DNA of 64,000 bases from Burkholderiaceae bacterium (GTDB lineage Bacteria > Pseudomonadota > Gammaproteobacteria > Burkholderiales > Burkholderiaceae_C), in the NCBI GenBank assembly GCA_024235915.1, contig JACKLO010000008.1, positions 496,001 to 560,000 on the forward strand. Direction: 5' to 3'. The translations under genes and the position numbers were made by a program. Numbering within the stretch: position 1 is the first letter of the stretch; each line of letters opens with the position of its first letter. Below the pieces are notes generated by a model. The model saw only the letters and a program-made list of their open reading frames with translations. It was not told the DNA's origin and did not search any database. Positions 7,217-19,025 of this stretch are shown here, piece by piece.

Positions 7217-9357
7217 TCACGCGCATGCAGGCGCCTCGGTCCGTGTTGGATCGTTGGCCTCGACCTCCTTGCCACCCGTCGCCGGGGCATCGGCGTGCGG
7301 CTGCATGCGCAGGCAGTCGGGCAACCAGCCACGCCCGGCGAGCAGTTGTTCGGCCTGCGCCACCGCGGCATCCTTCTTCAGCGCCGCGAGCGTACCTGCC
7401 GCCTTGGCGCCGGCCACGGTGTGCACCACCTCGACCACCCTCGCCTTGGACACGTGCTGAAGGTAGGCCTCCCCCGTCGCCGACCACCATCGCGTCATGT
7501 CCAGGCCGAGGGCGCGGGCCAGACCGTCATTGACCGGTCGGCCGGCGTCGGTGCCGGTGATGCCGTTCAAGGTGGACGCGACCAGGAAGGTCAGCAGCCG
7601 CTGCACCGTCTGCGGCAGCTGCCGCAGCATCCAGTCGAACACCGCGTCGGGTTCCTTCGGCAGGTGCTCGATCCAGGCGATGCGGTCGGCTTCGATGCGC
7701 TGGGCCGCCGGGCTCGCCTCGATGTCCTCGGCCGCACCCCGCAGCTCGTGCTGGTTGCCGGTCGCGCTGATCGCCAGCAGGTTGGGCAGTCGGTAGGCGC
7801 CATGGAGCGGGTCGGCCAGCAGCTTCAGTGTCAGGTGGGTCGTCAGTGCCGCCAGCGCAACCTCGGGGCGGTCCAGCAGCTCGGCCTGGATCGCGGCGAC
7901 GCGGTGGGCCGTGAGGCGGCGCATGAGCTTCTCGGAGTGCACGGGCCGTGCTGGCCCACTGGCTGCCGATGGAAGCGACTGCAGGGCCGGGAGCCCCGAG
8001 CCGCGCGCAGGATCCGCGTCATCGCCCGTACGGTCGCCACCGGCCGACTTCTGTTCGGCAGCCTTGGTGATGGCCTGCGCCAGATCGTCCCGATCCTCGG
8101 GACGGATGAGCCCTGCCTTGACCGTGGCACGGCCGTCCGCGCCCACGTGCAGCACGCAACCGGCCAGCGCCATCCAGGCCACGGGCCATTCGGTCAGCGC
8201 TTCCAGTCTCGCCTTGCGCTCTTCCTCCAGCCCATCGGCCTCGGACTCCAGGGCGAGGAAGGCACGGTCGCGCGACGCGTCGTCCTCGTCGGCGGCGTCG
8301 TTCGCCTGGCCGGCGTCGCTGACGCCCTCGCTGGCATCGCCATCGCCATCTCGGTCCACCAGAGCGTCCATCTGCTCGTGCAGGGCCGCGATGCGCGTGT
8401 CCAGCGCCTTCAGCGCCTCGGCTTCCTCGGGCGTCGGTGCCCGGCGGGGCTTGCGGAGCTCGCCGTGCTTGACGTACTCGTCGTAGGCGAAGCGCGGACG
8501 GATGTCGACCCACTTCCAGCCTTCAGACAGCAGTTGCTTCGCGCGCTTGCCCAGCTTGTCGGCGGCGAGGTGCTCCAGCAGGGCCGGGTCCAGCAGGTAG
8601 GCCTTGCGGTCGTCGTCGCTGAACAGGTCGCGGCGCAGTGGTCCGCCGGCCTTCTCGTAGGCCTTGACGGTGACGAACCGGGCCAGCGGGTCGGCGTCCG
8701 ATTCGATCTCGCCTCGGGTCAGCAACTGCCGCAGATGCTCCGGGCGCTGGTTCCAGCTCGGCAGACCAGCCCAGGCCTGCTCCTGGCGCTGGTGATCGTC
8801 GACCGAGGCCAGCACCATGAGGCAGTCCAGGCCGATGCCGCCTTCGCGGTACAGGGCCATCAGCCGGGGCGAGACGGTGGCGAGCTTCATGCGCCGCTTG
8901 ACGATGAGCGGCGTCACGCCGAAGGCTGCGGCCACGTCCTCGACGGACTTGCCCTGCGCGAGCAGTCTGGCGAAGGCGGCGAACTCGTCGGCCGGGTGCA
9001 TGGGCACGTGGAAGCAGTTCTCGGCAAGGCTCGCGATGAGCGCCTTGTCGGCCGGCACGACAAGCACCGGCACGGGGTAGTTGTCGGCAATGTCGCCCTG
9101 CTGCACGAGCAGCGTGAGCGCGGCGAGCCGCCGCCCGCCGGCGCAGACCTCGTAGCGCCCGCGCGCCGCCTGGACCACGACGAGGTTCTGCAGCACGCCG
9201 CTGTCCTTGATCGACGCGGCCAGTTCCGGCAGCGACATCACGGGCGCCGTGGCACGGCGGGCCTGGTGGTCCTCGGACAGCACCAGCTTGTTGAACGGAA
9301 CGAAGGTGCGAGGGACGCCTCGATGATGGCGTCGACCTCGGCTTTGGAGAATTTCAT
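7217..9357 (-). CDS. parB: large ParB-like partition/nucleoid protein of a mobile element, frameshifted near its start
   Basis: This protein of about 712 residues has an N-terminal ParB/Srx-type domain (LPELAASIKDSGVLQNLVV, VCAGGRRLAALTLL, ENCFHVPMHPADEFAAFA), then a KorB/ParB-like helix-turn-helix (KSVEDVAAAFGVTPLIVKRR). A long acidic and helical C-terminal part follows. Such large ParB proteins are common on plasmids and integrative elements. ATG 9357 has AGGAG six bases upstream and encodes MKFSKAEVDAIIEASLA. The main reading frame then starts one base out of phase at about 9308 (TFVPFNKLVLSEDHQARR). A one-base loss after residue 17 explains this. If it is real, translation would have to start elsewhere. 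Confidence 0.8.
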
Positions 9358-9421
9358 GAGGGACTCCTGATCGGTTGCATGGCAGGCCGGCGGCCCACCA
9401 TGCAGTCAGGATCCCATTGAT

Positions 9422-9438
9422 CCCTTGCACTTCAAGGG
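9422..9438. promoter_or_regulatory. inverted repeat upstream of parB, possible operator
   Basis: A perfect 6-bp inverted repeat (cccttg, five-base spacer, caaggg) lies about 65 bp upstream of the parB ATG, in the 138-bp gap between parB and the HTH gene. Its position suits an operator for autoregulation by ParB or by the neighbouring HTH protein. No promoter hexamers were clear enough to call. Confidence 0.3.
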
Positions 9439-9495
9439 TGGCGAGGCGCGCTCGCCGGTGGTCCGGTCAGGACGCCGGGCCGGGCGCTGGCAAGC

Positions 9496-9954
9496 CTACG
9501 ATTGCCCGCCTGACTTCAGGGCTGCCAACCGCTCCACCACCTGGCGCTTGCCGACCCCGCGCAAGGCAGCGATGGCCGCGAGGTTCCTGCCCCTGGGGCG
9601 TGCCTTGCCCTGCTCCCAGGCGTACACGCTCTGTCCCGATGCGCCGACCAGCAGCCCGAAATCCGCAGCCGACAGGCCCAGGCGCTTGCGATTGCTGGCC
9701 ATGCCGGAGGCGCGGAACCGGAAATTGTCGGCCCCGTCCCCTTCCTCGACCGCAGGTGGCGATGGCAGCCGAGCGGGGGCGGCGCGCGCGGACTGCCGCA
9801 CGGACCGCTCCAGTTCGCTGACTCGGCGCTTCAATGCGGCGCTTTCCGCGCGCGCTGCCGCGAGCGCCTTCCTGATCGGATCGACCTCGCTGCGCAACTC
9901 CTTGCGAGCCAGACGAACGATCTCGGCCTTGAGCACGGATGCAATGTTGGGCAT
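9496..9954 (-). CDS. helix-turn-helix protein with coiled-coil N terminus
   Basis: This is a 152-residue protein. Residues 1-65 are charged and helical (VLKAEIVRLARKELRSEVD, then heptad-like LKRRVSELERSV). Residues 95-150 look like an XRE-type DNA-binding region: LGLSAADFGLLVGASGQSV, YAWEQGKARPRGRNLAAIA. ATG 9954 gives the conserved-looking start MPNIASVLK. It lies upstream of parB on the same strand and probably regulates element genes. The target is unknown. Confidence 0.68.
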   Translation of the reverse strand: MPNIASVLKAEIVRLARKELRSEVDPIRKALAAARAESAALKRRVSELERSVRQSARAAPARLPSPPAVEEGDGADNFRFRASGMASNRKRLGLSAADFGLLVGASGQSVYAWEQGKARPRGRNLAAIAALRGVGKRQVVERLAALKSGGQS

Positions 9955-10248
9955 CCGCCGATTCTGCCAAGGGCCCGAGGAAGGGCGGGGACAGTGCTGT
10001 ACGGGTGGAAGCCGGCCGGAGCTATGTCGCACTTCAAAGAGCGACTGCCTCCTGGCGGTCAAGTCAGCGAGGCCGCTGTCCCTGGACGACCCGTTGCAGC
10101 CAGTGGTACCTTCAAACAGCTGCCATTCGTAGGTCCAAGATTTAGAGAGTGGCGGCCACGCCGAAGCAACTGCGCGCGCTACCGCGACCAAACGCGGCGC
10201 AGAAGCAGCTCGAAACATTGCGTTCGTGCTGCTGCCTTGGGCCGTGGA

Positions 10249-10566
10249 TCAGCGCGGCTGAAACATGATGAGGCCCATGCCGGTCAGCGCGACGGCGACG
10301 CCCGCCACGTCCCATGCCGTCGGCCTGATGCCGTCCACGATCCACAGCCACAGCAGCGCGACGCCGATGTAGACCCCACCGTACGCCGCATACACCCGCC
10401 CCGCCGCTGTCTCGTGCAAGGTGAGCAGCCAGGCGAAGAGGGCCAGGCTCGCTGCCGCCGGAACGAGCAACCATGCGGACCTGCCCTGCTTCAGCCACAG
10501 GTAGGGCAGATAGCAGCCAACGATCTCGGCCAGGGCCGTGGCGATGAACAGGGCAAATGTCCTCAT
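10249..10566 (-). CDS. YnfA/UPF0060 family small membrane protein
   Basis: This 105-residue protein is almost entirely hydrophobic, with four predicted membrane helices. It shows family hallmarks: an N-terminal ALFIATALAEIVGCYLPYLW, a central GRVYAAYGGVYIGVALLWLW and a C-terminal AVALTGMGLIMF. The family resembles small multidrug transporters in size and topology. It is the last gene of the minus-strand metal cassette, four bases after the lipoprotein stop, so it is probably co-transcribed. A role in metal or drug export is inferred from context only. Confidence 0.85.
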   Translation of the reverse strand: MRTFALFIATALAEIVGCYLPYLWLKQGRSAWLLVPAAASLALFAWLLTLHETAAGRVYAAYGGVYIGVALLWLWIVDGIRPTAWDVAGVAVALTGMGLIMFQPR

Positions 10567-10570
10567 GCGG

Positions 10571-11107
10571 TCAGCGTACCGTCAAGTCGGCCACCAGCCT
10601 GGCCTTCCGTGCGCGCTCGCGGATCGCGTCCTCTGACTCGGTCGCCCAGGTGAACGTGCTCTTCCAGGACCAGACCATGCCGTCGAGCCGGACGAAACGC
10701 ACTTCGCCTGCCTTGCCCGCGACCGTCGTCGCTGGACGCTGCCCATCGAAATCGAACGCGATCGTGTGCGAACCCGGCTTCAGCCGGTAGCGCACCATCG
10801 TGTTCGGCAGGGTCTCGACGGTGGCTCCGTCATCTGCCTGGACCTTCACGAAGTTGCGGCCGTCGCCCCAGTTGCGCCGAACGACGTACACGGTGAGCGC
10901 GTTCGGGTCAGGCGCGAACTGCTTGGCCTGCGCATCGGCGTTCAGACTCGGCACCGGCGCCGCGGTGCACGTGATCACGCGGCCCTTGTTGGTCTTGTGG
11001 CAGTACGGGATCTCGGCGGTGGGATCGGGTGCGGGCGGCGTGGCACAGCCCGCCAGCAACCCGGCCACCAAGACCACCGAGGCACAAGTCAGTCGGCTGG
11101 AAGTCAT
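10571..11107 (-). CDS. metal-cassette lipoprotein, DUF2846-like
   Basis: This 178-residue precursor has a lipoprotein signal (VVLVAGLLAGCAT, lipobox LAGC), so it is expected in the envelope. The mature part contains VYVVRRNWGDGRNFVKVQ and a beta-rich segment (NTMVRYRLKPGSHTIAFDFD) reminiscent of DUF2846-type proteins. ATG 11107 is used; a GTG nine bases upstream overlaps the preceding stop codon. It follows the 11499 gene with near-overlap inside the RND operon. The function is unknown; the DUF assignment is tentative. Confidence 0.65.
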   Translation of the reverse strand: MTSSRLTCASVVLVAGLLAGCATPPAPDPTAEIPYCHKTNKGRVITCTAAPVPSLNADAQAKQFAPDPNALTVYVVRRNWGDGRNFVKVQADDGATVETLPNTMVRYRLKPGSHTIAFDFDGQRPATTVAGKAGEVRFVRLDGMVWSWKSTFTWATESEDAIRERARKARLVADLTVR

Positions 11108-11112
11108 GGCGG

Positions 11113-11499
11113 TCACTTCACGGTAAAGCGTGCAGTGGCCGGCTTGCCGCCGACGGTCACGACCGCGACGGCCTTCGTCCCGGGACCGACCTTGAAGCTG
11201 CCAGTGGCTTCCAGCTTGTCGCCAGCCGGCTTCAGCTCGACCTCCTGCTTTTCGGTGCCGGTCAGAAGCGTGAGCTTCGCGCTGGCCTTGGACACGTCCG
11301 CCGGCTTGCCGTGATCACGCAGGTACAGCTGGATCACGGTGGCCTTGGCCACAAGTTCGTAGTCCATGTCCTTGACCTCGACCACGACGCCGCCATGCAG
11401 CGGCTTGTGCTCGTGGGCGTGATCGTGCTTCTCGCCGGCGGCAAAAGCAGAACCCGCCAGGGCGAGGGTGATGGAGGCGAGGAAGGCTTGCGTCTTCAT
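11113..11499 (-). CDS. periplasmic His-rich accessory protein of the RND cluster
   Basis: This 128-residue protein has a Sec signal peptide (residues 1-20, ending SAFA) followed at once by EKHDHAHEHKPLHGG, a likely metal-binding site. The rest (about 40-128) is a beta-rich, Ig-like stretch (VIQLYLRDHGKP, ATGSFKVGPGTKAVAVV). Its gene lies just after the RND pump gene on the same strand. A role as a periplasmic metal buffer or pump accessory is inferred from the histidines and the operon. No named family could be assigned. Confidence 0.75.
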   Translation of the reverse strand: MKTQAFLASITLALAGSAFAAGEKHDHAHEHKPLHGGVVVEVKDMDYELVAKATVIQLYLRDHGKPADVSKASAKLTLLTGTEKQEVELKPAGDKLEATGSFKVGPGTKAVAVVTVGGKPATARFTVK

Positions 11500-11547
11500 G
11501 GGAGTCCTTTCGGGTGGGTGGGAACAGAAACTGAGATCAAAGCGGCA

Positions 11548-14667
<3,120 letters not shown>

Positions 14668-14668
14668 G

Positions 14669-15787
14669 TCAGCGCACCTGGTTGATCAGCGTGGCGCCTT
14701 GCGTGGCGATCCGGTCCCCGGCCTTCAGGCCCGACGTGACCGCGACGTTCACACCATCGAGGGCCTCGGTCGTGATGCTGCGAGGCTCGAAGCGCTCGGG
14801 TGCGGTCTTGACCCAGACAACGGTCTGGTTGGCTGGGTTCTTCATCAGCGATGCGACCGGGACCGCAAGGCCCTTGACCTTCTGCTTCGTCTGCACGAAC
14901 ACGCGCACGGGTTGTCCGACGGCCAGGCTGTTGAGTGCCGCACCCTGAGCGCGGAAGCCCAGCGGCAGCGCTTGCTCGCGCAGGCTGCGCGCCGCACCCA
15001 GGTACTCCAGCGGCACGCGCTGGTCGCCGACTGCCAGCGTGGCACTGCCGACATTGGCCGCGAGCGAGGGCTCGAAGGCCAGTGCCTCGATGCGCAAGCG
15101 GCCCGGGTCGATGATCTCGAACAGCAGTTCTCGGGCATCGACCACCTGACCGGCCACCACGTTAGCCGAGGCGATCACGCCCGACACCGGGGCCACCAGC
15201 GCTTCCCGCGTCGCCAGGCCGCCGCCAACGGCCGACATGCGCTCGGCCAGGCTGGCTGCTTCGCTCTCGGCCTCCTCGATGTCCTTGCGCGGCACGGTAT
15301 CCGACAGCTCCTTCAGCCGCGCCACGCGCTTGTCGGCGAGCGACTTGGCGGCACGCAGCTCGGCCAGTTGCGCGGATTGATTCGATCTCTCGATGGGCGC
15401 CGTCGAGGGCACCACGTAGGCCAGCACCTCGCCCTTGCGCACGACCTGTCCCGGGTTGGGCAGGCCGCGTGGACCAGGCTCGATGCGGCCGGCGTTCAGC
15501 GGCTGCACCTTGCCGCCCGCGTTCGGATCCATCAGCACCTTGCCGTTCAGCTCGACAGAGCGCGGCAGTTCCGCCTCAGCAGCCACCATCGTGCGTACCC
15601 CCAGCTGGCGCTGGGCCGGCTTGGGCAGGAACACGCTGCCGTCGGGCTGGCGTTGGGGGCCGTTTGCGCTCGGCGCAGCGGGTGCGTCGCCGTGGTCATG
15701 GCCTTCCCCGGCCCGCGCAGACAGTGAGCCCACGAGTGCCAGCACCACGCCGAGCCAGGCCAGGCGATGCAGTGAAGCGCGCTTCAT
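14669..15787 (-). CDS. RND membrane-fusion adaptor (CzcB/CusB-like)
   Basis: This 372-residue periplasmic adaptor connects the pump to its outer-membrane channel. ATG 15787 has GGAGGT upstream and gives a signal peptide ending SARA, followed by GEGHDHGDAP, a His-rich metal-binding tip common in heavy-metal adaptors. A lipoyl/barrel-sandwich region (QPLNAGRIEPGPRG, GQVVRKGEVLAYVV) is interrupted by a helical hairpin (about 165-225), then a beta-barrel and membrane-proximal domain ending DRIATQGATLINQVR. It overlaps the upstream gene by four bases (ATGA). Confidence 0.9.
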   Translation of the reverse strand: MKRASLHRLAWLGVVLALVGSLSARAGEGHDHGDAPAAPSANGPQRQPDGSVFLPKPAQRQLGVRTMVAAEAELPRSVELNGKVLMDPNAGGKVQPLNAGRIEPGPRGLPNPGQVVRKGEVLAYVVPSTAPIERSNQSAQLAELRAAKSLADKRVARLKELSDTVPRKDIEEAESEAASLAERMSAVGGGLATREALVAPVSGVIASANVVAGQVVDARELLFEIIDPGRLRIEALAFEPSLAANVGSATLAVGDQRVPLEYLGAARSLREQALPLGFRAQGAALNSLAVGQPVRVFVQTKQKVKGLAVPVASLMKNPANQTVVWVKTAPERFEPRSITTEALDGVNVAVTSGLKAGDRIATQGATLINQVR

Positions 15788-16344
15788 GCTGCACCTCCGG
15801 CGCGAACCTGGCGGACAGCCAACAGGCGTCTCCCGCCGAACACCAGCGCGGCCAGGGCGGCCAGGCCACCAGCGGCCCATCCGGCGAACTCCTTCCAGGA
15901 GTGCTCATGCGCTGGCTCGTCGGTATGGGCGGCCTCGTGCAGATCGAGTTCGCCGGCCAGCAGATCGACTTCGGCGCCTGCAGTCACGGTCGCCGTGATC
16001 GGCAGAACGCCAGGCTTGGGCGCTTCCTTCAGCACCACTTCAAAAGCGTCGTCGCCGTGGGCCTCGGCCTTGAACTTGGCCCCCGCAATCTCGAGTTCGA
16101 TCTGCGCGCCGCGCACCGGGGCGTTGTCGGCAAAGCGGTCGAGATAGAGGGTCACCTGCTTGCCGTCGAGAACGCCGACGAGCTCGAAGGTCTCGGACAC
16201 CGCCGCAAAGCGGGGCAGCGCCGTACCCGTGGCGGCCGGGGCGGCGTCGCCGTGGTCATGGCCATCGCCGGCGATGGCCGGCAGGCTGTAGCCGATCAGC
16301 ACGGCCGCGAGACCGAGTGCTGTCAGGGAGAGGGAGGACTTCAT
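15784..16344 (-). CDS. His-rich exported protein with C-terminal membrane anchor
   Basis: This 186-residue protein has a signal peptide (residues 1-25, ending PAIA), then GDGHDHGDAAPAA, which closely resembles the N terminus of the adaptor encoded next. A beta-rich domain (about 50-130; VTLYLDRFADNAPVRGAQIE) is followed by HEAAHTDEPAHEHSW and one membrane helix (about 155-178). It looks like a stand-alone copy of the metal-capturing N-terminal region of a CzcB-type adaptor. It is translationally coupled to the adaptor gene. A metal-delivery role is inferred. Confidence 0.72.
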   Translation of the reverse strand: MKSSLSLTALGLAAVLIGYSLPAIAGDGHDHGDAAPAATGTALPRFAAVSETFELVGVLDGKQVTLYLDRFADNAPVRGAQIELEIAGAKFKAEAHGDDAFEVVLKEAPKPGVLPITATVTAGAEVDLLAGELDLHEAAHTDEPAHEHSWKEFAGWAAGGLAALAALVFGGRRLLAVRQVRAGGAA

Positions 16345-16403
16345 GGGATGGGATTCCTGAAAGGGGTTCGCTGAGCGTGTTCGTGAGCGCGTGTTCTGGC
16401 GGC

Positions 16404-17717
16404 TCACTGCGGCAGCAGGCCGAGGGCCTGCCGCCACGCCGAGATGGCTGCGGCGAGTTCGATGCGGGCGCGCACGGCCTGTCGCTCGGCGTCTGCGGCC
16501 TCGGCCTCGATGCGCAGGCGCGTGGGCAGGTCGGACTCGCCCAGGCGGAAGGACTTGTCGAAGAAGCCTCGCGATTCGCGCGCCAACTGGGCGCGGCGTT
16601 CGGTAGCGGCCAACTGCGTCCGAGCCGCGTCGGCGCGTGCGCGGGCGGCTTCGCGCTCGCCTGCGAGGCGGGCACGTTCCAATGCCATCTGCGCATGCAG
16701 TTCGACCGCCTCGGCGCGGGCCGAGGCGACGCGCGCATCGTGGCGGGGACCGGCACCGAAGGGGATGCGCACACCGACCGTGAAGGTCTGCTGGTAGGAC
16801 TCGCCATACATGCCCCGGTCGCGGGTGGCGGCAATGGTGAGTTCCGGGCTGGCGCGAGACTGCGTGGCCGCGAGTGCCGCCACGCCATCAGCGACGGCGG
16901 AGCGGTCCTTCAACGAGACCAAGTCGGCATGCGTGTCCAGGCCGTCTGCAGGACCGGTCACCGTGGACGGCTCGGGTTCGGCGTCGGCGCCGGGCGGATC
17001 GCTGGGTGCGGCAGCGCCTGGCATGGCGACGAGCGGACGAAGCTGCTGCCACGCAGCCGTGAGCGAACCTTCGGCCTGCGCCACGGCGGCTTCGGCCGCC
17101 GCCACGGCGCCGTCGGCCTGATGCTGGTCGGCACGGGCCAGGTCACCGGCCTTCAGACGCTTGCCGACATCGGCCGCGATACGGCGGACATTGTCGAGTT
17201 GGCCGCGCGCAGCGTCCAGCTCCACCCGGGCCCGCTGCCACGTCCACCAGGCTTCGCGGACGGTGGCCGCCACGCGCAGCTGCGCCGCCGTGGTGCGGCT
17301 CTCGATGGCACGCCCCTCGGCATCGGCCAGGGCCTGGCTGCGGCCCCGTTCGCCCGGCAGCCACAACGGGACGGCCACGCCGATCTCGTACTCGCGGGTG
17401 CCGAGGTTGCGGTTCAGGCGGTCCGTCTTGGTGGACAGCTCCATCGCCAGCGGTTCGGGCGTCAGCGATCGGGCCGCCTGCTGCTGCGCGCGTGCCGCGT
17501 CGCGTCGTGCTGCCAGCGCCTGGGCTTCCGGCTGCCGCGCCCAGGCGGCTTCGAAGGCCGCTCGCAGCGTGGGCCGGTCCTGAACAGTGGGCGCTGCTGC
17601 AGTTTGCGCGTGCGCCTCGATCAGACCGCCGGTCAGTGCAGCGGCGGTTGCCAGGGTCAGGGTGGCGCGGGCGGCGTGTTGCCACCGCCCGGCAGCCAAG
17701 AATCTTCTTCGGTGCAT
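16404..17717 (-). CDS. outer-membrane efflux channel (TolC/CzcC-like)
   Basis: This 437-residue outer-membrane channel component belongs to the tripartite RND system. ATG 17717 follows GGAG. A signal peptide (about residues 1-37, ending AHA) precedes two repeated OEP domains rich in long helices (QPEAQALAARRDAARAQQQA, DARVASARAEAVELHAQMAL), with barrel-like segments REYEIGVAVPLWLPGE and TFTVGVRIPFGAGP. It is the first efflux component after the CzcI-like gene, so the order is channel, His-rich protein, adaptor, pump. Confidence 0.88.
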   Translation of the reverse strand: MHRRRFLAAGRWQHAARATLTLATAAALTGGLIEAHAQTAAAPTVQDRPTLRAAFEAAWARQPEAQALAARRDAARAQQQAARSLTPEPLAMELSTKTDRLNRNLGTREYEIGVAVPLWLPGERGRSQALADAEGRAIESRTTAAQLRVAATVREAWWTWQRARVELDAARGQLDNVRRIAADVGKRLKAGDLARADQHQADGAVAAAEAAVAQAEGSLTAAWQQLRPLVAMPGAAAPSDPPGADAEPEPSTVTGPADGLDTHADLVSLKDRSAVADGVAALAATQSRASPELTIAATRDRGMYGESYQQTFTVGVRIPFGAGPRHDARVASARAEAVELHAQMALERARLAGEREAARARADAARTQLAATERRAQLARESRGFFDKSFRLGESDLPTRLRIEAEAADAERQAVRARIELAAAISAWRQALGLLPQ

Positions 17718-17881
17718 CCGATGCTCCAGTGTTGAAAACAACCCACGGGAGATCGGCAAGGGGCGACGCTGAGCAACTCAGAGTCGGATCGGGCCTGGCT
17801 TGACGCCAGTGACACGAACGTCAACTGGCGCGCACTCAGGCGCGAACGGGCTTCAGAAGGGGAAGAGACCCGCCTCGCCGA

Positions 17882-18244
17882 TCAGGCGAGGGGCAGCCAC
17901 TGAGGGCGTTCGGGCGGGCTTTGCGCGAGGGTGCGCACGATGCCTTCGACAGGCGTCACGGGGTGTGACGCCAGGGCCAGCGGCGACGTGCCGCCCAAGG
18001 GCGGGGGCATGCTGGCACAGGTGCCATGGCAATGGCCGCAGTCGAAGTCGAAACCGGCAGGCGCCTTTTGGTCCGCCGGCGCGCTGTCCTGGTCGGCCTT
18101 GGCCTGGTCCGCGTGCCGGTGCTCGTGGTGGCCCAGGTGCTCGGCGTGCTGACCGGTTTCGTGCCCGCAATACGCCGCCACAGCCGCCCAGCTGAACTGG
18201 AGCGGCAGGAGGGCGAGCATGAGGATCGCGAACCAACGGCGCAT
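17882..18244 (-). CDS. CzcI-like periplasmic accessory/regulatory protein
   Basis: This 120-residue precursor starts MRRWFAILMLALLPLQFSWA, a signal peptide very like that of CzcI of Cupriavidus. A His-rich stretch (YCGHETGQHAEHLGHHEHRH) and a CGHCHGTC motif follow. CzcI is known as a small periplasmic protein at the start of czcICBA operons. Here it likewise precedes the channel, adaptor and pump genes, on the same strand. The divergent metal-binding tail (DFDCGHCHGTC) could be thiol-based. Similarity is judged by eye. Confidence 0.75.
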   Translation of the reverse strand: MRRWFAILMLALLPLQFSWAAVAAYCGHETGQHAEHLGHHEHRHADQAKADQDSAPADQKAPAGFDFDCGHCHGTCASMPPPLGGTSPLALASHPVTPVEGIVRTLAQSPPERPQWLPLA

Positions 18245-18307
18245 GAAAAGAGTCTAGCAGCTACAGAGTTTGAGACGGGTCCGCAGGGCTGATCGCCGTG
18301 ACCGGCA

Positions 18308-19018
18308 TCACCACTTTTCGGCGCGAATGCGCCGAACCTGAGCATTCATGCGGTGGCGGATGACCCGCGTGTAGAGCCAGCGCTTGAGCCCGGAGAGGTT
18401 CGAGCCATGGCGCGCATAGAACTCATCCGGGCTGTCGAACACGCCGAAGTCGTCGGCAATTCCGTCCTTCTGGATGTACGTGTCCTGTCCGCGCCATTCA
18501 ACGCCAGGCGCCGACAGGTCGGGCGTGGCCGCGCCGTAGCCGCAGAACCGCTGCCGGCCCGGGAAGCGCCGCTGCAGGCTGGCTAGGTAAGGTGCGTCGA
18601 GGATGAAGCCTTCCATGTTCACCCAGCGGCCTTCGAAGGCCACCTCGACCCAACTGTGGATGATGCGTCGCGGCGCCAGCACGTAGGCCAGCCCCGTGAT
18701 CGCGCCCTTCTGCAGCGGCTTGTCGATGGTGAAACCATGGAAGCGGCAGGCAATGCCCACGGCGCGCATCAACGCCATCAGCAGCGTGGCCTTGGTGTTG
18801 CACTGGCCAATGCCATCGGCCATCACCGCCGATGCGGGCAACTCGTCGCCAGCGTTGTAGCCGAAGGCGATCTCGTTGCGCACGAAGTCGTACACGGCGC
18901 CGATGCGTTCAAAGGTCGGCAGCTGTCGCCATCCGCGCTCCTGGACCACCGCTTCGATGGCAGGGTTTGTGAAATCGAGCAGCGCGGTCGGCTGCAGAAG
19001 TCTGGGTTGTGCATCCAT
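18308..19018 (-). CDS. transglutaminase-like protein in cad operon
   Basis: This 236-residue cytoplasmic protein has a transglutaminase-like fold. The catalytic Cys lies in GIGQCNTKATLLMALMRA, the His in RRIIHSWVEVAF and an acidic partner probably in NMEGFILD. The N-terminal DFTNPAIEAVVQERGW and FDFVRN-like YDFVRNEIAFGY segments are typical of bacterial members found beside P-type metal ATPases. The start is seven bases after the cadA stop, so it is co-transcribed. Its substrate is unknown; protease or maturation activity would be a guess. Confidence 0.8.
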   Translation of the reverse strand: MDAQPRLLQPTALLDFTNPAIEAVVQERGWRQLPTFERIGAVYDFVRNEIAFGYNAGDELPASAVMADGIGQCNTKATLLMALMRAVGIACRFHGFTIDKPLQKGAITGLAYVLAPRRIIHSWVEVAFEGRWVNMEGFILDAPYLASLQRRFPGRQRFCGYGAATPDLSAPGVEWRGQDTYIQKDGIADDFGVFDSPDEFYARHGSNLSGLKRWLYTRVIRHRMNAQVRRIRAEKW

Positions 19019-19025
19019 GGTCGTC

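Noticed and set aside
7049..9370. Long open frame (773 codons) on the plus strand opposite parB
   Set aside because: No domain was recognised and the composition is typical of an antisense shadow. The minus frame shows ParB motifs.
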